Part shown: one piece after another, positions 4,933-10,367 of the stretch
How the letters are laid out: the number at the start of each line of letters is the position of its first letter
Position numbering within the stretch: the stretch's first letter is position 1
From: an uncultured Treponema sp.
GTDB lineage: Bacteria; Spirochaetota; Spirochaetia; Treponematales; Treponemataceae
Assembly: GCA_947165795.1 (NCBI GenBank)
Contig: CAMVBP010000058.1
Coordinates: 1-10,367 of the forward strand
Length of the DNA stretch: 10,367 bases
Reading direction: 5' to 3'
Position numbers and translations under genes: made by a program
The notes under the pieces: generated by a model
The model's input: the letters and a program-made list of their open reading frames with translations, nothing else
What the model was told of the DNA's origin: nothing
Database searches by the model: none

Positions 4933-7507
4933 AATCATCCCTCTTTGTAAAATCAGGCTTAGCCTGACGGATTTTTCTAAGCTCTTTTAATACATTATTT
5001 ATATCTATTGGTTTTGCAATGTGACCGTTCATGCCGGCTTCAAAACATTCAGCCACATTTTCAGAAAAGGCATCTGCAGTCATTGCAATAATCGGAATAC
5101 CTGCTGCATAAGGATTTTCAAGTTTACGAATTTCGCGTGTTGCATCAAGGCCGTTCATTACCGGCATCTGAATATCCATAAATACAACATCATATTCTGA
5201 CGGCTGAATATGGCGGAGCATATCTACAGCAACCTTGCCGTTTTCTGCCCTGCGTGTTTTTATTCCGTACATATCAAGCAGAGTAGAAATAACCTCCCAG
5301 TTTACATCCATATCTTCTACTACAAGAATCCTCATATCTGCCAAGTCAGAATTGTTTTCTTCCTGAGAAGCAATGTTTTCTTCAAGTCCGAGTACTTCGC
5401 TGATTTTCTTAAACAGAGAAGAACGGAAAAGTGGCTTAGAAATAAAGCCGTTTACGCCGGCCTGCTTAGCATCTTCTTCAATTTGAGTCCAGTCGTAAGC
5501 AGAAACAAGAAGAATTGAAATATCGTCTCCTGCAATTTCGCGGATTTTTTTAGTAAGTTCAACTTTCCAGTCCAGAATAATTACATCGTAAGATTTTCCT
5601 GCTTCTTTTTTTGCAAGGAGTTTTGTAATTGCAGTTTCACCGGATTCTGCAACTTCAGGATTTGTTCCAAGTGCTGTTAGAGTATCGCAGGCAGTTTCCA
5701 AAAGCACTTCATCATCATCAATAACAAGTACTTCGATTGGAGGAAGCTTCTGTTCTGTTTCTGCCTTTGAAGAAATTTCTATATCCAGCGTGACTGTAAA
5801 GGTAGCTCCTTCGCCTTCGGTACCCATAATGTCTACCATTTTTTTTGTGATGGCAAGTCCAAGTCCTGTTCCTTGAATTGAATTTATACGGCTGTCTGTC
5901 TGGCGGATGAACGGCTCATACATAACTTCCATAAAGCTCTGCGGCATACCAATTCCCGTATCAGAAACTTTGTATTCAAGCTTTATGCAGCCTTTTTTTT
6001 CGCTTGGAAGTTCGTTTAAATCTACAAAAACCTGTTTATTTGCAGGCGTATATTTTAACGCATTCGAAAGAATGTTTATGAATATCTGATTAATTCGAAG
6101 CTGATCCGCATAAAGATATTCATGCTTAATATTTTTACTTCTGAATCTAAAGTCAATATTTTTCTGGCGGACCGTTGGCTGCGAAATATTTACAAGGTTT
6201 TCGGCAGAATCAACAATAGAGAAGGTGACTGGAGAAAGACTTATGTTTCCACGTTCAACCTTTGAGATATCAAGAATGTCATTTATAAGTGTAAGCAGGT
6301 GATTGCTTGCAAGTTTTATTTTTCTGAGGTTATCAGAAACAGACTGTGCATCCTTTACGTTATTTTCTGCAATTGTTGTAAGGCCGATAATTGCGTTCAT
6401 AGGCGTTCGAATATCATGAGACATTGTAGAAAGAAAATCTGTTTTTGCCTTATTTGCAGAATCAGCTTCTTCTGCCGCAACGGCAAGCTTTCTGTTAAAC
6501 CTCATGATTATCGAAATATCAAAAATAAGAAGAATTATAAGACAGAAAGAAACTACAATAACTAATGGCCAGTCAATATTATTTTTTGTAATATCCTGCA
6601 TAGGAATATAGGTAAGCAGAGTCCAGTCAAAGGAAGTATTAACCGGAACATGAACAATAAGACAGTCTTCTGACTTTGAGTTTTGCATTGTGAGAATGCC
6701 TGTTTCGTGAATCTCTGTCTGAAGGTTATCTAAATCTTCCTTATTACTCTGATTATAGGATTTATAAAATTCAAAAAAGTTGGAGTTTTTAAAAGAGTTG
6801 CCTTTAATTATATAATTGCCTTCGCGGTCAATAATTGAAATCTGAGCGTCGCTGTATTTTTCTGAAGGAAAGACCCATTTGCTGGAAAGCATGTCTACAG
6901 GAATTACACGCATCAAAACTGCTTTTTCAAATTTAGGATTTTTAATATTGCTTGTACTTGTTTCGCTCGCATATGCAATTATGATATTTGAATCATCTGC
7001 TTCATCATCAACTCTAAGTTCAACTAAATCGCAGAAGGCAATTGACTGGATTCCATTGATCGGGTTTGTGTAAGAGCGGGTAACGCGTACCTGATCCTGC
7101 TGGCCCAAAAGTTCATTCAGTGAAGAAAAAATATCTATCTCTTTATAGGAAACTGTATATTCGTCCGGATTATCAATCTTTGCTTTATTGGAATAGCCTG
7201 TTAATGTATCTAGCCTGATTATGTGCGCAGAAATATTCGGAATGCGCTGGGCAACATTCAAATATGACATCGCTTCATCCATATTCATTTTACGGCTGTT
7301 TATACATGCAGCCCACGAATCGCAAAGACGCTGTTCACCTTCAAGATAATTTGTAGTTACCTGTTCCATGCCGATTGACATGGTCATAAAGTTGTCGGTG
7401 TTGTATTCCTTCATTGAAGCGCTCTGATTTCTTACATAAAGCGCAACAAAGAAAATTGAAAAAATTACAATCAGAAAGTTTGCAATGATGATAAGTGTTT
7501 TTTTCAT
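4907..7507 (-). CDS. Membrane hybrid histidine kinase with two receiver domains
   Basis: This 866-residue sensor kinase has a membrane segment at about 5-25, an extracytoplasmic sensor at about 26-312 (possibly Cache-like), and a second membrane segment at about 313-336. The dimerisation/phosphoacceptor domain has MSHDIRTPMN with His364. The ATPase domain has an N box (Asn478, Asn482), G1 DTGIG (516-520) and G2 GTGLGL (546-551). Receiver 1 (about 591-707) has Asp646 in LDWK, Ser669 and Lys691. Receiver 2 (about 725-845) has Asp778 in FMDIQMPVMNG, Thr810 and Lys832. Two segments are short: after G2 the chain goes from DIMG straight to TEGEG, lacking about seven residues with the usual strand; receiver 1 lacks the MPxMDG-like loop after LDWK. 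Both losses are in frame, and either could weaken activity. Receiver 2 looks complete. The gene starts 3 bp after the Hpt gene and overlaps the solute-binding gene by 26 bp. Confidence 0.92.
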   Translation of the reverse strand: MKKTLIIIANFLIVIFSIFFVALYVRNQSASMKEYNTDNFMTMSIGMEQVTTNYLEGEQRLCDSWAACINSRKMNMDEAMSYLNVAQRIPNISAHIIRLDTLTGYSNKAKIDNPDEYTVSYKEIDIFSSLNELLGQQDQVRVTRSYTNPINGIQSIAFCDLVELRVDDEADDSNIIIAYASETSTSNIKNPKFEKAVLMRVIPVDMLSSKWVFPSEKYSDAQISIIDREGNYIIKGNSFKNSNFFEFYKSYNQSNKEDLDNLQTEIHETGILTMQNSKSEDCLIVHVPVNTSFDWTLLTYIPMQDITKNNIDWPLVIVVSFCLIILLIFDISIIMRFNRKLAVAAEEADSANKAKTDFLSTMSHDIRTPMNAIIGLTTIAENNVKDAQSVSDNLRKIKLASNHLLTLINDILDISKVERGNISLSPVTFSIVDSAENLVNISQPTVRQKNIDFRFRSKNIKHEYLYADQLRINQIFINILSNALKYTPANKQVFVDLNELPSEKKGCIKLEYKVSDTGIGMPQSFMEVMYEPFIRQTDSRINSIQGTGLGLAITKKMVDIMGTEGEGATFTVTLDIEISSKAETEQKLPPIEVLVIDDDEVLLETACDTLTALGTNPEVAESGETAITKLLAKKEAGKSYDVIILDWKVELTKKIREIAGDDISILLVSAYDWTQIEEDAKQAGVNGFISKPLFRSSLFKKISEVLGLEENIASQEENNSDLADMRILVVEDMDVNWEVISTLLDMYGIKTRRAENGKVAVDMLRHIQPSEYDVVFMDIQMPVMNGLDATREIRKLENPYAAGIPIIAMTADAFSENVAECFEAGMNGHIAKPIDINNVLKELRKIRQAKPDFTKRDDYEKQTNVN
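4939..4946 (-). promoter_or_regulatory. Ribosome binding site of the solute-binding protein gene
   Basis: AAAGAGGG on the minus strand directly abuts an ATG at 4938, too close to use it, and is 6 nt from the next in-frame ATG at 4932. This decides the start. The site lies within the kinase coding sequence. Confidence 0.75.
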
Positions 7508-7510
7508 AAA

Positions 7511-7846
7511 TTAACTACTCAAAAGTTTAGAACGGATTTTTAGAATATCTGAATACATAGCTGAATAATCAGCGGCTTCGCGGCCACGGAGTTTTTCTGT
7601 CATAGCAGAAACTGCATCAAACAAAGGTGTTATTGCAAGGTTCCCGATTACACCTTTAAGCGCGTGGCAAAGTTCAAAAGCCTTGTCTAAATCTCCGGCA
7701 TCAAGTGCCGCACCAAGCTCTTCAAACTTTGCGTCTCCAAGTCCCATGTTCACGAGTTTAAGATATAAATCTTCTTTTCCAACACAGCGCGAAAGTCCGG
7801 TTTCTACGTTGGCACCTGCACTGCGCAATTCTTCTATTGTAATCAT
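7511..7846 (-). CDS. Hpt domain phosphotransfer protein
   Basis: A stand-alone histidine phosphotransfer protein of 111 residues, all of it one helical Hpt domain. The phosphorylatable histidine is His61 in CHALKGVIGNLA, with Lys64 and Gly65 in the usual places. It should shuttle phosphate in the cytoplasm from a receiver of the hybrid kinase (Asp646 or Asp778) to Asp58 of the response regulator. It is encoded between its two likely partners. Its ATG overlaps the regulator's TGA (ATGA), and GAGG stands 5 nt upstream inside the regulator gene, so translation is coupled. Only 3 bp separate its stop from the kinase start. The cysteine just before the active histidine is less common but not known to matter. 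Confidence 0.9.
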   Translation of the reverse strand: MITIEELRSAGANVETGLSRCVGKEDLYLKLVNMGLGDAKFEELGAALDAGDLDKAFELCHALKGVIGNLAITPLFDAVSAMTEKLRGREAADYSAMYSDILKIRSKLLSS

Positions 7847-9507
7847 ACAAACCTCGACATTTCAGAAGGCGGAATCGGCTTGGAAAAATAGTACCCCTGA
7901 ATAATATCGCAGCCCGCTTCCTTAAGCATTTTTAATTCTTCTTCGGTTTCAACACCTTCTGCAACAACAGGAACTTCAAGATACTTTGCAATATCAAGCA
8001 CAAGCTCAACAAGATGCATTGCTTTATTTCCCGGCTGAATATTTCTGATAAAGGCCTTATCCATTTTTATAACATCAATCGGCATGTCGGTAAGCATGTT
8101 CAGCGAAGAGTAGCCCGAACCAAAATCATCCATTTCTACCTTGTGGCCAAGCTTACGCAGATTTTTTACGACTTCAATAATATGCTTTGAATCTGAAGTG
8201 TAAGCAGACTCCGTAATTTCCAGATGATATTCAGAAGGAGAAATACCATTTTCCTTTACAATTTTTGTAATAAAATCTGTCATGTCCGGAGCGGCAATAT
8301 CTACGCGCGAAACATTTACAGAAACAGGAATTACAGCACCAAGCTCTTCCTTCCAGCGGCGAATCTGCTTTGCGCTTTCTTCCCATACATAACGGTCCAG
8401 CTTTGTAACAAGACCGTTTTCTTCAAACAGCGGAATGAATAAATCAGGACGAACAAAACCAAGCTCCGGATGTTCCCATCTTACAAGAGCCTCCGCACTG
8501 CAAAGCACCGGCTTATCGCTTTTGATATTAAACTTCGGCTGGTAAACAACCTTGAACTGCTGCTGCTCGATTGCGGCTTCAAAATCCTGAAGCAGGTGTG
8601 CATCAAAAACTTCCTTGTCTGCCATCTTGTCATCATAAATGCAGATATCGCTGCTGCCGGAAGTTTTACTGCGAAGTGAATTGCAGGCCTGCACCGCATG
8701 GTCAAAACGCTGAATCATTGCAAACTTGTGTTCTGAATCAGAGTAAACTCCAAGACGTAATCTTATTTCCGAAGGCTTTAATAGTTCTGCCAAAGCTTCG
8801 TTTATTTTCTGCAATAAAATTTCATAATCATCCTGATGAGGAACATAAAGATAAAAGCTATCTGCTTCGTTACGTCCTGCAATTCCTCCGGTTTTTAAAA
8901 GTGCTTTTCGGATTCCGTCGGCAATGGCATATAAAATTTTGTCTCCAAAATTGCGTCCCTTAAGCTCGTTCAAAAGATGGAACCTTGTAAAATTTACAGC
9001 GATTGCATCCATAACCTTGTCCGGAAAACGCTGGTCAAACTGAGAAGCATATTCAAAGAAAAAATCCGGACTGTAGAGCAGGGTAAGCTTATCAAATTCC
9101 GTAGCATTAATTATTTTTGAATTTTCAAAAAGCTGAATTGAATGGCGCACACGTGCAAGAATTACTTCGGGTAAATCATAAGGCTTTGTAAGAAAGTCTG
9201 CGGCACCAAGCTTAAGGCTTTCAATTTCGCTGGATTTTTCTGAAGTAAGGACAATTACCGGAATATCCGTAATAATTCCTTCTTCGTTCATAGCTTTTAA
9301 AACGGCGTTTCCATCCATAACCGGCATAAGAAGATCCAGTAAAACAAGGGAAATTGAATTGCCTTCTGAATGAATTTTTTCCAGGGCTTCCTTGCCGTTT
9401 TCTGCGTAAATAACCTTATATTCAGATTGAATTATATTACCAAGAATTTCTCGGTTAATTGCTTCATCATCTACAATGAGAATAGTTCTTTCAAATATAT
9501 CATCCAT
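7843..9507 (-). CDS. Response regulator with degenerate GGDEF and intact EAL (c-di-GMP phosphodiesterase)
   Basis: A 554-residue cytoplasmic output protein. The receiver (about 6-125) is complete: Asp13/Asp14, phosphoacceptor Asp58 in LDLLMPVMDG, Thr88 and Lys108. A GGDEF-fold domain (about 137-290) follows, but its signature reads EADSF at 214-218, so cyclase activity is unlikely. The EAL domain (about 303-554) keeps the residues expected of an active cyclic-di-GMP phosphodiesterase: Glu339 in EALVRW, Asn398 in VNVS, Glu430 in EITES, Asp460/Asp461 in DDFGSG, Lys481 in IKMDK, Glu517 in EGVET and Gln537 in QGYYFSKP. Phosphorylation via Hpt probably tunes c-di-GMP breakdown. The frame extends 28 codons upstream to an ATG at 9591. 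The start at 9507 is preferred because the receiver fold begins there and a perfect TATAAT lies 7 nt before it. It is the first gene of the operon. Confidence 0.92.
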   Translation of the reverse strand: MDDIFERTILIVDDEAINREILGNIIQSEYKVIYAENGKEALEKIHSEGNSISLVLLDLLMPVMDGNAVLKAMNEEGIITDIPVIVLTSEKSSEIESLKLGAADFLTKPYDLPEVILARVRHSIQLFENSKIINATEFDKLTLLYSPDFFFEYASQFDQRFPDKVMDAIAVNFTRFHLLNELKGRNFGDKILYAIADGIRKALLKTGGIAGRNEADSFYLYVPHQDDYEILLQKINEALAELLKPSEIRLRLGVYSDSEHKFAMIQRFDHAVQACNSLRSKTSGSSDICIYDDKMADKEVFDAHLLQDFEAAIEQQQFKVVYQPKFNIKSDKPVLCSAEALVRWEHPELGFVRPDLFIPLFEENGLVTKLDRYVWEESAKQIRRWKEELGAVIPVSVNVSRVDIAAPDMTDFITKIVKENGISPSEYHLEITESAYTSDSKHIIEVVKNLRKLGHKVEMDDFGSGYSSLNMLTDMPIDVIKMDKAFIRNIQPGNKAMHLVELVLDIAKYLEVPVVAEGVETEEELKMLKEAGCDIIQGYYFSKPIPPSEMSRFV

Positions 9508-9514
9508 GATAAAT

Positions 9515-9520
9515 ATTATA
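9515..9520 (-). promoter_or_regulatory. -10 element of the signalling operon (leaderless type)
   Basis: A perfect TATAAT on the minus strand ends 7 nt before the ATG at 9507. The hexamer 17 nt upstream (TCGCAA, 9543-9538) is a poor -35. No Shine-Dalgarno precedes the ATG. It would drive all four genes down to the terminator at 3534-3573. Confidence 0.55.
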
Positions 9521-9567
9521 TATCGATTTATTTCAGTTTGCGATATTTTTTTTTTAGAAAGAATACT

Positions 9568-9593
9568 GTAAATTTTTACTTGTTTTTTCAAGT
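9568..9593. repeat. Two adjoining palindromes in the divergent promoter region
   Basis: GTAAATTTTTAC (9568-9579) is a perfect inverted repeat with GTAAA arms. It runs into ACTTG, six T and CAAGT (9578-9593), a second perfect inverted repeat. The second covers the proposed -35 of the rightward gene. They could be operators for a dimeric regulator, though AT-rich sequence gives such palindromes by chance. Confidence 0.35.
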
Positions 9594-9608
9594 TTTTGGA
9601 TTTAAAAT
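9580..9608 (+). promoter_or_regulatory. Promoter of the sugar-binding lipoprotein gene
   Basis: TTGTTT (9580-9585) and TAAAAT (9603-9608) are spaced by exactly 17 nt, a good sigma-70-type arrangement. Transcription would begin near 9615, giving a leader of about 23 nt that contains the GGAG site. Confidence 0.5.
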
Positions 9609-9625
9609 TATTTCAATAATTAACT

Positions 9626-9629
9626 GGAG
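9626..9629 (+). promoter_or_regulatory. Ribosome binding site of the sugar-binding lipoprotein gene
   Basis: GGAG stands 8 nt before the ATG at 9638 and selects this start over the next ATG at 9648, which is in another frame. Confidence 0.65.
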
Positions 9630-9637
9630 TTCAAGAA

Positions 9638-10367
9638 ATGAGAAGAAATGCTAATTGTATTCTCAGCTTGACCATCCTTGCCTTAGTGCTTGTAACGTCA
9701 GGCTGTTCAGCTAAAGCATTAAAAAATAGTAATCAAAAAAATAATAAAGACATTTTTTCTACTCAAAATCAGAATCAGTTACAGGATAATGCGGCTGATT
9801 CAAAGGTAATTCAGAAAAAACATCTCGATGCCTATAATCCTCAAAGGCGGGAATATAACTTCTATTTTACCTATAAAATTGTACATGCATGGTGGGATGC
9901 TGTCGCTCTTGGAATGGAAGATGCAGTACGCCAGTACGAAGCAAAGGGAATTCATATAACTTATGATTACCGCGCCCCGGAAGTAATGTCTGCATATGAT
10001 CAGGTTCAGAGGATAAAAAAAGCTGCAGCTTTAAATGAATATGATGTAATCGGAGTTGATGTTGCAGATATTGATATAGTAACACCTGTAATAAATCAGA
10101 TTATTGCAGAAGGCCATAAGGTTATGACATTTTCAAGCTCAGATTCAGGTAAAGAAAATGGCTGTAACCGCATTGCTTATGTAGGAAATACCCACAACTA
10201 CAAAGATGGTCAGGATCTTGCAGAAGCTCTTTGTTCTTATTTGAAATACAATGGCCAGGTTGCAATGCTCGTTGGTAATGTGGGGGCTCCTTGTCATGAA
10301 GAGCGTGCAAGCGGAGCAAAAACCGTTTTTGATAAATATGAAGGAATAAATCTTATTGATGTAAAAT
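9638..10367 (+). CDS. Periplasmic sugar-binding lipoprotein (RbsB-like), cut by the window end
   Basis: The frame is open through the window edge with 243 codons visible; the rest is missing. The N-terminus MRRNANC leads into a hydrophobic stretch and a lipobox-like VTSGC, so Cys23 is the probable lipidation site. An Asn/Gln/Lys-rich linker (about 24-70) follows. The mature part resembles the type I periplasmic binding fold of ribose/galactose-binding proteins: FYFTYKIVHAWWDAV (75-89) at the first strand and ligand cleft, AYDQVQRIKKAAA, then a strand with IGVDVADIDIVTPVINQIIAEGHKV and TFSSSD. NRIAYVGNTHNYKDGQDLAEAL and GQVAMLVGN come next. It is divergent from the signalling operon and has its own promoter. 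It may serve a transporter or a second sensor encoded beyond the window. The ligand is unknown; a sugar is the family norm. Confidence 0.85.
   Translation, partial: MRRNANCILSLTILALVLVTSGCSAKALKNSNQKNNKDIFSTQNQNQLQDNAADSKVIQKKHLDAYNPQRREYNFYFTYKIVHAWWDAVALGMEDAVRQYEAKGIHITYDYRAPEVMSAYDQVQRIKKAAALNEYDVIGVDVADIDIVTPVINQIIAEGHKVMTFSSSDSGKENGCNRIAYVGNTHNYKDGQDLAEALCSYLKYNGQVAMLVGNVGAPCHEERASGAKTVFDKYEGINLIDVK

Noticed and set aside
8571..8963. A 130-codon plus-strand frame inside the EAL regulator gene
   Set aside because: The opposite strand carries a complete receiver-GGDEF-EAL protein with intact motifs; this frame is Cys/His-rich noise from codon complementarity.
9508..9591. A 28-residue N-terminal extension of the EAL regulator
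   Set aside because: It is Lys/Ile-rich with no domain match, the receiver begins right after Met at 9507, and a TATAAT lies within the extension 7 nt before that Met.
9867..10319. Two minus-strand frames opposite the sugar-binding lipoprotein
   Set aside because: The plus strand encodes a lipoprotein signal and a recognisable binding-protein fold continuously through the window end.
1..10367. CRISPR arrays, tRNA or rRNA genes, insertion sequences
   Set aside because: No regularly spaced repeats, cloverleaf-like or rRNA-like sequence, transposase motifs or terminal inverted repeats were seen on reading both strands.

Overview
The window reads as chromosomal DNA of a moderately AT-rich bacterium, most likely a spirochaete of the Treponema group. 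This is an inference from protein character: an archaeal-type cytidylate kinase relative with a GNTT P-loop ending, two lipoproteins, and the hybrid-kinase/Hpt/EAL style of signalling. No rRNA, tRNA or marker gene is present to prove it. No CRISPR array, insertion sequence or phage gene was seen, and no stretch over 300 bases lacks a gene.

Left part (1-3648): a possible tail of an upstream gene or an interspersed-repeat-like element with a hairpin (1-58); a cytidylate kinase-like protein (+, 72-617); a convergent HAD phosphatase (-, 607-1272) overlapping it by 11 bp; a divergent family 31 glycoside hydrolase (+, 1369-3405); and a 66-residue protein of unknown function (+, 3448-3648).

Right part (3655-9507, minus strand): a tight four-gene operon transcribed right to left. 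It encodes a response regulator with a degenerate GGDEF domain and an intact EAL domain, an Hpt phosphotransfer protein, a membrane hybrid histidine kinase with two receiver domains, and a lipoprotein of the ABC solute-binding type. Junctions are an ATGA overlap, a 3-bp gap and a 26-bp overlap. No permease or ATPase gene accompanies the binding protein. The simplest reading is a surface-sensing phosphorelay in which a ligand-binding lipoprotein feeds a kinase, the phosphate passes through Hpt, and the output is cyclic-di-GMP hydrolysis. A divergent gene at the right edge (+, from 9638, cut by the window) encodes a second lipoprotein of the periplasmic sugar-binding (RbsB-like) type.

Three patterns cross gene borders. 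(1) The four genes that start transcription units without a Shine-Dalgarno sequence each have a -10-like hexamer ending 6 or 7 nt before the ATG, as expected for leaderless mRNAs. (2) Two convergent gene pairs have a clear intrinsic terminator lying inside the coding sequence of the opposing gene. (3) The hybrid kinase lacks two short conserved segments, both in frame: the MPxMDG-like loop of receiver 1, and the strand after the G2 box of the ATPase domain. These may mark a degenerate sensor or a sequence artefact.
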